Shown here piece after piece: positions 8,748 through 16,983 of a DNA stretch of 64,000 nt. How positions within the stretch are numbered: position 1 is the stretch's first letter; each line of letters begins with the position of its first letter. The notes below the pieces were generated by a model. It searched no databases. It had not been told where the DNA came from and saw only the letters and a program-made list of their open reading frames with translations. Source of the DNA: Cerasibacillus terrae (GTDB taxonomy: Bacteria; Bacillota; Bacilli; Bacillales; Amphibacillaceae). The position numbers and the translations under genes are program-made. The stretch is taken from NCBI RefSeq assembly GCF_008039555.1, contig NZ_VDUW01000004.1, positions 1 to 64,000 on the forward strand, in the 5' to 3' direction.

Positions 8748-10148
8748 TTATAAAGATTGTAGCTTCTCTTTAATCTCTACATGCTTTCCATAATGATTTT
8801 GTGTCAACTGCTTCTGATCTTTTCCGAAAAAATTTTCTCGTAATGTTTTTCCTTCATATTCTTTTCTATAAACACCACGTCTTTGTAATTCTGGCACAAC
8901 ATATTCCACGAAATCATTCAATGTCCCTGGATTAATCGTTTGACGAATATTAAATCCATCTACCCCACCTTCAGTTGACAAAGTAACAAGTTCATCGGCA
9001 ATTTGCTCTGGTGTACCTACAAGAACTGCTGATCCAAGACTAAAACCATGATATAAAACAGCATCTCGCACTGTCCATTTATGGTTTGGATCTGTTGATG
9101 TATAATTTTCAAGGCGACTTTGCATTGCATCTGTTTTTAAATTCTCTACATAATCATCTGGATTCAATTTCGAAAAGTCAATCCCAGAATGTCCGGATAA
9201 TAATGCTGCAGCACCTTCATAACTTACATAACTTTTTAATTCTTGATATTTTTTATTTGCTTCTTCTTCTGTTGAACCCACAATAGGAACAACTGCTGGA
9301 ATAATCTTCACATTTTCACGATGACGGCCATTTTTTTCTAAACGTCTAGTCATATCCTGAATGAAAGCCTGTAATTCAGGAATGGCATCCTTTGTATTTT
9401 GTGTATTTGTAAAGATTGCTTCCGCATGTTTGGCTGCAAAATCTCTTCCTCTTGTTGAAGCGCCCGCTTGAAATAACATTGGTGTCCTTTGAAGGGATGG
9501 CTCAATTAAATGAACACCAGGTACTTTGAAATAATTCCCTTCGTGTTGAATCGCGTGAACTTTATCGGCATCAGCAAAACAATCATTTTCCAAATCAAAA
9601 ATGACGGCATCATCTTCCCAACTTTTCTCCCATAATTTATAAACAACGTCCATATATTCATCTGCCCGGTCGTAACGTTCATCATGTGCGATTTGCTTGT
9701 TTAATCCTAAATTTATTGCTTCACTTTCTAAATAGGATGTCACGATATTCCAACCAATACGTCCTTTTGTAAGATGATCCAGTGTCGAAAACTTCCTCGC
9801 TAATTGATATGGTTCAATATAAGTAGCTGAAGCCGTTACAGCAAAACCAAGATTTTTAGTAGCTTGAGCCATAGCAGAAATGATTAGAAATGGATCATGG
9901 GCAGGCACTTGTACAGCTTGCTCAATTGCCGTTTGATAATTGTTTTTATAAACATCATACATACCAATCACATCTGCAAGAAATAAAGCATCAAATTTTC
10001 CCTTTTCAAGAGTCTTTGCTAATTTTGTCCAATAATCTAAAGTTCCATGTAGATGGCCTTCATGTTCTGGATGTTTCCATAAGCCTATCGCATGCGGAGA
10101 CACCGTGTTTTGTGCAAAACCATTCAAATGAATTTGTTTTTTACTCAT
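8748..10148 (-). CDS. NtaA/SnaA/DszA-type flavin-dependent monooxygenase
   Basis: 466 aa, a luciferase-like TIM-barrel enzyme of the group that includes nitrilotriacetate monooxygenase A and DszA. These use reduced FMN and oxygen to cleave or oxygenate small organic substrates. Landmarks: an N-terminal LNGFAQNTVSPHAIGLWKHP segment, ITSYLES-like NIVTSYLESEAINLG, and HEGNYFKVPG. Its ATG overlaps the end of the FMN reductase gene by 4 bp (ATGA), so the pair is translationally coupled. Under S-box control the substrate is probably an organosulfur compound. The exact one cannot be read from the sequence. Confidence 0.85.
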   Translation of the reverse strand: MSKKQIHLNGFAQNTVSPHAIGLWKHPEHEGHLHGTLDYWTKLAKTLEKGKFDALFLADVIGMYDVYKNNYQTAIEQAVQVPAHDPFLIISAMAQATKNLGFAVTASATYIEPYQLARKFSTLDHLTKGRIGWNIVTSYLESEAINLGLNKQIAHDERYDRADEYMDVVYKLWEKSWEDDAVIFDLENDCFADADKVHAIQHEGNYFKVPGVHLIEPSLQRTPMLFQAGASTRGRDFAAKHAEAIFTNTQNTKDAIPELQAFIQDMTRRLEKNGRHRENVKIIPAVVPIVGSTEEEANKKYQELKSYVSYEGAAALLSGHSGIDFSKLNPDDYVENLKTDAMQSRLENYTSTDPNHKWTVRDAVLYHGFSLGSAVLVGTPEQIADELVTLSTEGGVDGFNIRQTINPGTLNDFVEYVVPELQRRGVYRKEYEGKTLRENFFGKDQKQLTQNHYGKHVEIKEKLQSL

Positions 10149-10693
10149 ACATGTACACCTCTTTTATATATTATTTTTTCCGTAAATTCTGTTAATTGTT
10201 GATGGACTCTCTTTGCTAATTTTTGATTAGTAATAGATGAAGATAGCTCTACACCACGCTTTAATTCTGATTCTAAAATAAATACTCCTGACAAACATTC
10301 TCCCTTTAATTGTTGAAGCAAAGGCTTTAACGTAAACTCTAGTGCTAATAAATGGGCTCTCGTACCACCAACCATTAATGGGTACACCACTTTTCCTTGA
10401 AAGATATTCTGCGGTAAAAGATCAAGAAATGCCTTTAATACTCCGGGATATGCTCCCTTGTATACCGGACAACAGATGATTATCCCATCGGCTAGATTGA
10501 TTTGTTGTGTGAGTTGATTGATTACGGGATGACCGTAAATTCCTTTCATTAACACATCAGTCGGTAAATCCGTTAATTGAATCTCTTCACATGTATACTC
10601 GTATTTCTTAAGATGCAATTTCAAATAATCGATAACAGTTTCTGATCTCGATTGTTCTGATGGACTTCCGCAAATTGTGATAATATGTGTCAA
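10145..10693 (-). CDS. NAD(P)H-dependent FMN reductase (SsuE/MsuE type)
   Basis: 182 aa with the flavodoxin-like fold of the SsuE family. The N-terminal ICGSPSEQSRSE is the flavin phosphate loop, and CCPVYKGAYPGVLKAFLDLLP is the usual second landmark (quoted in part: PVYKGAYPG). It would supply reduced FMN to the two flavin monooxygenases downstream. Translation appears to start at a TTG codon with GGAGAG about 9 nt upstream. It overlaps the next gene by 4 bp. Confidence 0.85.
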   Translation of the reverse strand: MTHIITICGSPSEQSRSETVIDYLKLHLKKYEYTCEEIQLTDLPTDVLMKGIYGHPVINQLTQQINLADGIIICCPVYKGAYPGVLKAFLDLLPQNIFQGKVVYPLMVGGTRAHLLALEFTLKPLLQQLKGECLSGVFILESELKRGVELSSSITNQKLAKRVHQQLTEFTEKIIYKRGVHV

Positions 10694-10709
10694 CGGTTAC
10701 TCTCCTTTC

Positions 10710-11381
10710 TTAATCGGCTTCAAATGCATTAATCGCATTTACACCATGAGCAAAGACAGAACCTGCTTTTAAGGCTGTTGCTACAAATATCACTTCTGTT
10801 AGCTGTTCTTTTGTTGCATCTTCTTTTTTAGCTGCTTTTGTATGAATATCAATACAATAAGCACAACCTGTTACATGGGCGACTGCTACGGCAATGAACT
10901 CTTTTTCTAAGACAGTGAGTGCCCCCTCTTTTAAAGCTTGATTTGTAAATGTTATAAATGCTTGAAAAGTATCCGGCTGTGATGCTGATAATTGATTTAC
11001 TTTTGAAAAATAACTTCCCTTATACAATTCATCTTCTGCTTCATCATCGTATGAACGAATAGCGTTGGCCCCATGTGCAAATGCTGAACCAGCTTTTAGA
11101 GCTGTTGCAACAAATATAGCTTCAGATAATTCCCCTTTTGTGACTCCTTCCTTTTTAGCTGCTTTTGTGTGGATATCAATACAGTAAGCACAACCTGTTA
11201 CATGGGCAACCGCTACGGCGATTAGCTCTTTTAACTTTGTTGTTAAGTGACTTTCTTTAAACACCTCTTGATTGAAGTTTAAAAATGCTTCATACGAAGG
11301 CTTCGCATGGTTTTGTAGTTTTGTAATTTGATCAAAATAAGTTCTCTTATACAAACTTTCTTTCGTTTTCGTTACTCCCAT
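10710..11381 (-). CDS. Tandem AhpD-like (carboxymuconolactone decarboxylase) domain protein
   Basis: 223 aa made of two near-identical halves repeating with a period of 109 residues. Each half has the AhpD redox motif E-x-IAVAVAHVTGCAYCIDIH: a Glu, a CxxC pair and a His. Such proteins act as thiol-disulfide relays or peroxidase partners. The duplication is also clear at the DNA level (327-bp offset), so it is recent in evolutionary terms. It is the first gene after the S-box, with GAGGG before the ATG. It may protect against reactive by-products of the monooxygenases; this is inferred from context only. Confidence 0.85.
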   Translation of the reverse strand: MGVTKTKESLYKRTYFDQITKLQNHAKPSYEAFLNFNQEVFKESHLTTKLKELIAVAVAHVTGCAYCIDIHTKAAKKEGVTKGELSEAIFVATALKAGSAFAHGANAIRSYDDEAEDELYKGSYFSKVNQLSASQPDTFQAFITFTNQALKEGALTVLEKEFIAVAVAHVTGCAYCIDIHTKAAKKEDATKEQLTEVIFVATALKAGSVFAHGVNAINAFEAD

Positions 11382-11503
11382 TATAAAATCCCTCTTTCAT
11401 AACATATTTTAACTTTCAATTAATATCCGATATCCTTATCTGTTTACTATGATTTAAAATTAAAAAATATATGTTTCTGCCCTTATTTCTTGGAAGTCAA
11501 TCA

Positions 11504-11533
11504 AAAAACCTCTTCCTAGATTGGAAGAGGTTT
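11504..11533 (-). terminator. S-box attenuator terminator
   Basis: On the minus strand AAACCTCTTCC and GGAAGAGGTTTTTT form the terminator. The 5' arm CTCTTCC can instead pair with GGAAGAG in the 3' strand of riboswitch helix P1. That gives the antiterminator used when SAM is low. Confidence 0.85.
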
Positions 11534-11548
11534 CACATTATTGTTAGG

Positions 11549-11671
11549 TCTCTTCCTCATCTGTCAGACAAATATCTGCTGGATTTAGCACCTTTTCACG
11601 AACATCATTCATGACGGTTGCCGTGGGATCGACGGACCAGATTCCTCCCCCAACTCTTGATAAGGAAACGA
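11549..11671 (-). ncRNA. SAM-I (S-box) riboswitch controlling the sulfur-scavenging operon
   Basis: Read on the minus strand it has the S-box landmarks in order: CTTATCAAGAG, GGGGGAGGAATCTGGTCC, CGGCAACC and GGTGCTAAATCC. The closing helix P1 pairs TTCCTTATC with GATGAGGAA. A terminator and competing antiterminator follow. High SAM should stop transcription before the AhpD-like gene. The operon is thus expected to be on when methionine/SAM is short. Confidence 0.95.
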
Positions 11672-11695
11672 ATATTCAATTAAAAGCTTATTAAT

Positions 11696-11724
11696 AATTT
11701 ACCTATAATTTTCTGTATTGTCAA
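11696..11724 (-). promoter_or_regulatory. Promoter of the S-box sulfur operon
   Basis: TTGACA (11719-11724) and TAAATT (11696-11701) on the minus strand with a 17-bp spacer, just upstream of the riboswitch. Confidence 0.75.
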
Positions 11725-11782
11725 GTGTTTTTTGAAAATATTTTTTATTTAAAAAAATATATCAAATCATAGTTAATAGAAA

Positions 11783-12916
11783 TTATGCTAATGCTTGATC
11801 TAAATCATCGATTAAATCATGTACATCCTCTAAACCTACCGATAGACGAATGAGCCCATCTTCAATTCCAAGTTCTAACCTTCGTTCTCGAGGAATGGAA
11901 GCATGTGTCATTTTTGCTGGAAGAGAGATTAAACTTTCCACAGCTCCTAAACTTTCCGCTAATGTAAAATACTGAACACGATCGAGTACACGAAGGGCTG
12001 TTGATTCATCTTTTACGGTAAAAGATAACATCCCACCAAAACCATTTGCCTGTGAAATATGAACTTCTCGTCCTTGATGATTGGAAAGCCCTGGATAATA
12101 GACTTTTTCTACTGCTTTATGCTGGTTTAGAAAATTTGCTATCGCACTTGTATTTTGTTCGATTTCTTCCATGCGAACGCCAAGTGTTTTCATCCCGCGT
12201 TGTACAAGCCAACTATCATTCGGGCCAAGAACAGCTCCTGTACTGTTTTGCAGAAATGCAAGATGCTCGCTTAGTTGACGATTTGCTGTCACGACTAATC
12301 CTGCTACAACATCACTATGTCCACCTAAATATTTTGTTGCACTATGAACGACAATATCAGCACCTTTCGCAATTGGAGTTTGCCAATAAGGAGTGCTAAA
12401 TGTATTATCAACGATTAGTAGCGCCCCTATCTCTTTTGCAATCTCACCCATTGTTTGTATGGATGTTATTTTCAATAATGGATTTGTTGGTGTTTCTAAA
12501 TAAAGTGCTTTTGTTTCTGACTGAATTGCTTTTCTTACTGCTGCTTCATCACTCGTATCAACAAAGTCAACCTGTATTCCTCGATTTGCAAGAACCTTCG
12601 TAAAGAACCGATATGTCCCACCATACACATCATCTGTCACAATAAGGTGATCTCCTTTTTTAAATAAATCCATCACCGTTGTAATAGCGGCCATCCCCGA
12701 AGCAAAGGCAAAACCACGATCACCACCTTCTAAGTCTGCAATAAGTGTTTCTACACCTTCCCGTGTCGGATTACCTGTACGAGCATACTCATAAACAAAA
12801 TCACCAACTTTCTTTTGACGAAATGTACTTGCTTGAGAAATTGGTAATGATAGTGCACCAGTGTTCGGATCAACCGAAACACCTCCATGTATGAGAGCTG
12901 TTTTCTTTCTCATCAT
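11783..12916 (-). CDS. mccB: Cystathionine gamma-lyase / homocysteine gamma-lyase (MccB)
   Basis: 377 aa, a PLP enzyme of the Cys/Met metabolism family. The PLP lysine lies in VHSATKYLGGHSDV, and the family signature around YLETPTNPLL and VDNTFSTPYWQ is complete. It would split cystathionine to cysteine, 2-oxobutyrate and ammonia. A longer frame starts at a GTG (12925), but that GTG is inside the Shine-Dalgarno AAAGGTGG. The ATG at 12916 is preferred. The gene overlaps the end of mccA, as in the reverse transsulfuration operon of B. subtilis. Sequence alone does not fully exclude cystathionine gamma-synthase activity. Confidence 0.88.
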   Translation of the reverse strand: MMRKKTALIHGGVSVDPNTGALSLPISQASTFRQKKVGDFVYEYARTGNPTREGVETLIADLEGGDRGFAFASGMAAITTVMDLFKKGDHLIVTDDVYGGTYRFFTKVLANRGIQVDFVDTSDEAAVRKAIQSETKALYLETPTNPLLKITSIQTMGEIAKEIGALLIVDNTFSTPYWQTPIAKGADIVVHSATKYLGGHSDVVAGLVVTANRQLSEHLAFLQNSTGAVLGPNDSWLVQRGMKTLGVRMEEIEQNTSAIANFLNQHKAVEKVYYPGLSNHQGREVHISQANGFGGMLSFTVKDESTALRVLDRVQYFTLAESLGAVESLISLPAKMTHASIPRERRLELGIEDGLIRLSVGLEDVHDLIDDLDQALA

Positions 12917-13839
12917 TTTTTCCACCTTTCATCAAAGATTCCAGAACTTAAATAGCGATCTGCTCGATCTGGAAAAATCGTTACAATCGTGTAAGGACCT
13001 TCCACTTGTTTTCCTCGCTTTATTGCTGCCTCCATTACTGCACCTGATGAACTCCCAACAAGCAAAGAATAGTTCTGTGCTAATTGTTGTACTTGACTAA
13101 AAGCTCTTTCATCTGAAATCATCATGACTTCATCTATATGTTTTTCTTTCATGAATGGAGTCAGTTCATCCATTCCGATTCCTTCTATTTTGTAATCATG
13201 TGATGTTCCTCCAAAAACTCCTGCTCCCTCTGGTTGAACAAATGTGGCTCTAATGGATGCATCATGCCTTTTCAACTCTTCTACAACCCCTGTAAACGTG
13301 CCACCAGAACCACCACCGATAACAATTTCATCCATTTTTCCATCAAGGGATTGCCAAATTTCCTGTGCAAGCTTATGATATGCTTTCGGATTCCATGGAT
13401 TTTTAAATTGATTTGGGATATAACTATTCGATATTTCAGTGTGTAAATGTTTTGCTTTTTCAATAGCTCCATCCATGCCGTCCTCTGTTGGTGTTGTTAT
13501 CACAGTCCCTCCAAGGGCACCGATAATTTGCTGTTTTTCTATACTGAATTTTTCAGGTACCGTAACGATAAGTTTTAATCCATAATGACGAGCTGCAATC
13601 GCAAGTCCGATTCCTGTATTTCCAGCTGTCGGCTCAATAATGGTTCCTCCATTTTTTATCTTTCCTTCTTCAAGAGCCCGCTTTACTAGATACACACCAA
13701 GGCGATCTTTCACACTTCCACCAATATTTTCTGTTTCTAATTTTGCAACGATACGAATTCTTTTTGGTAATCCTTCCGGTGTCACATCAAAAAGTGGAGT
13801 TTTACCGATTAGATCGGTAACTGAAGTCACTATGTTCAT
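12913..13839 (-). CDS. mccA: Cystathionine beta-synthase / O-acetylserine-thiol lyase (MccA)
   Basis: 308 aa, fold-type II PLP enzyme. The PLP lysine lies in GGSVKDRLG, followed by the substrate loop EPTAGNTGIGLA and the phosphate-binding GGGSGGT. In B. subtilis MccA condenses homocysteine with O-acetylserine to cystathionine. Position between the YrrT-LuxS gene and mccB supports that role over plain cysteine synthase. The reading frame extends to 13848, but AAAGGATG is the ribosome binding site, so the second ATG (13839) is the likely start. Its end overlaps the mccB start by 4 bp. Confidence 0.88.
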   Translation of the reverse strand: MNIVTSVTDLIGKTPLFDVTPEGLPKRIRIVAKLETENIGGSVKDRLGVYLVKRALEEGKIKNGGTIIEPTAGNTGIGLAIAARHYGLKLIVTVPEKFSIEKQQIIGALGGTVITTPTEDGMDGAIEKAKHLHTEISNSYIPNQFKNPWNPKAYHKLAQEIWQSLDGKMDEIVIGGGSGGTFTGVVEELKRHDASIRATFVQPEGAGVFGGTSHDYKIEGIGMDELTPFMKEKHIDEVMMISDERAFSQVQQLAQNYSLLVGSSSGAVMEAAIKRGKQVEGPYTIVTIFPDRADRYLSSGIFDERWKK

Positions 13840-13855
13840 ACAAATCATCCTTTAA

Positions 13856-14971
13856 TCATTGTTGAAACACGATATGCCACTTGTCTTTCTTGGCTAACAT
13901 ATCACTAGCAAGTTCTTTTGCTCCTTCTAAACTATGACTGGCCGCCCAACCGCATTGTACTTCATTGCATGCAGGAACTTCATTCGCTTTTAATACATCT
14001 CGTAATGTCTTTTCAACTAAATCATGCACATTGTCTAATGAATCGTCATTTAAAAGTGATAGATAAAAACCAGTCTGGCAACCCATTGGACTAATATCAA
14101 CAATATGTTCTGCATGGTTTCGACTCAATTCTGCCATTAAATGTTCCAAAGAATGTAATGAAGGCATTTCCATATGTTCTTTATTCGGTTGTTTAAAACG
14201 AAGGTCATATTTATATACAATGTCCCCATGCCCACCTTTCACAGCTCCAGCCAAACGAACATAAGGCGCATCCACTTTCGTATGATCTAAATTAAAACTT
14301 TCTACATTCATCTTTTTACTCATTTTCTTTTCCTCCTTCACGGCTTCAATTAGCCAAACGAAATCATTCATTTTTTTATATTTTACTTGAAATCCATTTT
14401 TCGCCATCAATTCTGTTAGGATAGGCAGGGTCGTATAATACTCTGTCTGTAAATCTTTTAATAGCCTTTTATAGCCCTTTTTCTTTGCGCATTCCTGTAT
14501 TTCATTTTTCGCCTCTTCTGATTCAAAAACGGTATCCGCAAAAACTATTTTCCCACCGTATGGCAATACATGTGCAAAATGTTTAATTGCCCTTTCCTTC
14601 TCACCATCTGTTAAATGGTGGAACGCATACGTACTTACGATTGAATGGACTTTTTCACTTGGTGAATCAAATTGTAAAAAATGCCCATCACGAATATCTA
14701 TATTTGGTAATTTTTTTCTAGCAATAATCCGCATTTCTCGAGAAGGTTCAACACCAAAAACGTGTTTTCCTTTTCGTTCTAATCGCTCTGTTAGATTTCC
14801 TGTTCCAACACCAAACTCTAAAACAGGAGAACTAGCTCGATCAGCTACTTCATTTAAAATAGTATCGTATTTCGCAAAAACCTCGCGATACTCTTCATCT
14901 TCACCATTTACGGTAGTATCATAACTTTTTGACCATTCGTCAAAAAAGGAACGAAAGTCTTTTTCCATCAT
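13856..14971 (-). CDS. yrrT-luxS: Fusion of YrrT-type SAM methyltransferase and S-ribosylhomocysteine lyase (LuxS)
   Basis: 371 aa. Residues 1-216 form a YrrT-like methyltransferase with the SAM-binding motif [10 protein letters not shown] at about 50-59. Residues 217-371 are a whole LuxS: zinc ligands H273, H277 (HSLEH) and C340 (VQCG), catalytic C298 (MGCQTG), and the Arg of DLRFKQPN. No stop codon separates the parts, yet the junction contains AAGGAGG 7 nt before an in-frame ATG at 14323. A separate 155-aa LuxS may thus also be made. YrrT yields SAH; LuxS turns S-ribosylhomocysteine into homocysteine and the AI-2 precursor; MccA and MccB take homocysteine to cysteine. The MtnN nucleosidase that links SAH to LuxS is not in this operon. 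Confidence 0.9.
   Translation of the reverse strand: MMEKDFRSFFDEWSKSYDTTVNGEDEEYREVFAKYDTILNEVADRASSPVLEFGVGTGNLTERLERKGKHVFGVEPSREMRIIARKKLPNIDIRDGHFLQFDSPSEKVHSIVSTYAFHHLTDGEKERAIKHFAHVLPYGGKIVFADTVFESEEAKNEIQECAKKKGYKRLLKDLQTEYYTTLPILTELMAKNGFQVKYKKMNDFVWLIEAVKEEKKMSKKMNVESFNLDHTKVDAPYVRLAGAVKGGHGDIVYKYDLRFKQPNKEHMEMPSLHSLEHLMAELSRNHAEHIVDISPMGCQTGFYLSLLNDDSLDNVHDLVEKTLRDVLKANEVPACNEVQCGWAASHSLEGAKELASDMLAKKDKWHIVFQQ
14323..14338 (-). promoter_or_regulatory. Internal ribosome binding site and start codon for free LuxS
   Basis: Read on the minus strand, AAGGAGGA is followed by AAAGAAA and ATG (14323-14321), which is the canonical LuxS start ([10 protein letters not shown]). The same bases encode Lys-Glu-Glu in the fusion frame. 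Confidence 0.6.
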
Positions 14972-15156
14972 CCTCCCCCATTTCTTTGAATAATTATTTT
15001 TTAAAAATGCTCTATGAAGCAGTATAAAATGACTTGATGATCAATACCTTACTTTTCCACCCAAATTACTAGGAATTAGATCTAAAAAAATTTCATACTT
15101 GAAAAATTGATTATATTTCATACCTTATGATTCATAAAGAAAAGGGTGCCACTTAT

Positions 15157-15351
15157 TTTATAAAACGAAACTTCAATCAGTGGATATTTTCCTCATCTTC
15201 ACTGATTATTAGCACCACAATGGCATGGTAATAAAGGCTCTATAACGAATTGAACGTTTAACTGCTGCCCCCACTCACCCACTTATAATCTTATCTTGAA
15301 TCTCTTATATTTTAAGGTGGGCGTCTTACAGCCAGTTAATCTGGGATAAAA
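15157..15351 (+). repeat. Dispersed two-hairpin element, copy B (diverged, longer)
   Basis: It begins with ATAAAACGAAACTTCAATCA and ends with TTACAGCCAGTTAATCTGGG. Middle sequences differ from the other copies, and it is about 30 bp longer. Confidence 0.65.
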
Positions 15352-15522
15352 CATATAAATGTAAGGTATACCATCATTACGTGTGCAAATTAAACAAATT
15401 AGAATTCAGAAATAGATACTGCTTAGAATTAATTATTAAAATTACAATGGGCAGTCCTTCATTTTACTTCATAAATATTCCTTCCATATATAACTAATTT
15501 GTTAATTGTATTGTAGACATAT

Positions 15523-15547
15523 AATTCCTAGTTGTCAACTAGGAATT
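15523..15547. terminator. Perfect 12-1-12 hairpin, terminator-like
   Basis: AATTCCTAGTTG, a single T, then CAACTAGGAATT, followed by a T-rich stretch on the plus strand. No plus-strand gene precedes it, so its role is unclear. Confidence 0.45.
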
Positions 15548-16032
15548 TAATTTTATCTATATGTTTTCTTAATCCTTGTCATTCTAAAACTAAAATTGCA
15601 TGGAAACATTATTATTTATAAATTTTTCCATTTTATATAGTAAATAAATTCATGGCATTCTGTATTCTTCTCCTTCTTACGACCCATAGGAAGTCCTAGT
15701 GCAGATCATATAGGACACCTGTGCTAGATTTTTGTTCAAAGTTTGGTGTAATTTATCTCGTCAAAAGAAACAGAAGTATTTGTTACACAATTAAAAAGTG
15801 CAGGCAGCAAAACAACTTTGAATTATTTTGGCGCATATTCCAGCTCTCTACCCACTCCTTTAGTATTCCAAAAGATCAGATTGTTTTGTAAAAGTTGCTT
15901 TCAATTTTGAAGTTTAACTCCTCCGAAAATACGCCAATATTTCTTAGCGTAAGATGTCATCCTTAAAAAGACAATTTAAATATACAATCTGATAACGAGT
16001 AATAATAAATGAACTCCCTCAGTTATCAAAAA

Positions 16033-16326
16033 CTATTCCGCTTCCCTTTTATCCCTAAAATTCTTTATCATACAAACTACTCCATGTAAAACCAACCAAA
16101 TGCCCCATATAACAGTTACGGTATTTAACGCAGTGCTTTCATATATTCGAAAGTTTTCTGTTAGTGGTGTAAGACGGTGTACAACCCTTTTGCCCATATC
16201 ATTTAAATAAAAAATATGCCACCCTTCATACCCATCAAAAATAAGAAATATCCCTTGAACTACAGCAAAAACTAGAATATGTACAAACCATTCATATCGC
16301 TTTTTGGAGGATACTTTTTCAGTCAT
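16033..16326 (-). CDS. Small membrane protein of the ABC-2 transporter operon
   Basis: 97 aa with two hydrophobic segments (about residues 13-30 and 65-85) and charged ends. It matches no family I can name. It lies 39 bp downstream of the ABC permease gene in the same direction, so it is probably an accessory membrane subunit or a by-stander of that operon. Confidence 0.6.
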   Translation of the reverse strand: MTEKVSSKKRYEWFVHILVFAVVQGIFLIFDGYEGWHIFYLNDMGKRVVHRLTPLTENFRIYESTALNTVTVIWGIWLVLHGVVCMIKNFRDKREAE

Positions 16327-16365
16327 CCTAGCACCTCTTATTCATCTAGTAATAGAATGCAAAAA

Positions 16366-16983
16366 CTACAATATTTCCTTTGTCTGATATATTTTTACGG
16401 ACAATCTCCAGGAAAATAAATACATACATAACGCCATTAAACTAGCAATAACAAAGAGCCAACTCCCTGATAAATTTATAGATGGAAGTAATGATTGATT
16501 CATATACCGATACAAATAATAGAAAGCATATGTGCCACCAATAACGAGAAAAATATAGATGACAAATAACATGAACATTGTATTCTTTTGCCCAAACCAA
16601 AAAAACAAAGGAAAACAAACAGCACCAGCTAGGAATAAAACAATTAAACTACCAATTACCTCTTGCAATAATCCTAATTCCCATTCGTTTTTTAATACCA
16701 AACCAACCATAATGACTGCTGTCGCAATAACAAAAAAAACGATTAATAAACTTGAATACCTGGCACTCACAATCTCATTACGTGTATAAGGCAAAGCATT
16801 CCAGAGCTTATGGCCATTGATATCCTCTTCATAGTAAAATGCATTGGTCATTACTACCGCACTCATTAATGCGATAACAAAAATTTGATTTTTATCAAAA
16901 AGCATAAAAAAGATAAGCATTGCTAAAAATGTAAACCATGCTAATTTATGCATAACCAAGTCTTTTTTAATCAAATGCAACAT
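16366..16983 (-). CDS. ABC-2 type transporter permease
   Basis: 205 aa with about six hydrophobic segments, starting with LIKKDLVMHKLAW, a start typical of ABC-2 permeases linked to GntR/YtrA-type regulators. A strong AAAGGAGG precedes the ATG. The gene overlaps the ATPase gene by 17 bp, which suggests coupled translation. Together they form an exporter; substrate unknown. Related bacillary operons respond to cell-wall-active antibiotics, but nothing in the sequence shows that here. Confidence 0.8.
   Translation of the reverse strand: MLHLIKKDLVMHKLAWFTFLAMLIFFMLFDKNQIFVIALMSAVVMTNAFYYEEDINGHKLWNALPYTRNEIVSARYSSLLIVFFVIATAVIMVGLVLKNEWELGLLQEVIGSLIVLFLAGAVCFPLFFWFGQKNTMFMLFVIYIFLVIGGTYAFYYLYRYMNQSLLPSINLSGSWLFVIASLMALCMYLFSWRLSVKIYQTKEIL

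Larger units (their letters stand above)
14972..16032. other. 1.06-kb gene-poor intergenic region
   Basis: It holds a diverged copy of the dispersed element (15157-15351) and a perfect hairpin (15523-15547). Otherwise no gene is supported. A stop-free stretch of about 50 codons (15752-15907, +) contains ETEVFVTQLKSAG but lacks a start and a match I know. The promoter of yrrT-luxS should lie near 14980-15080. I do not see a clear -35 box there. Confidence 0.5.
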
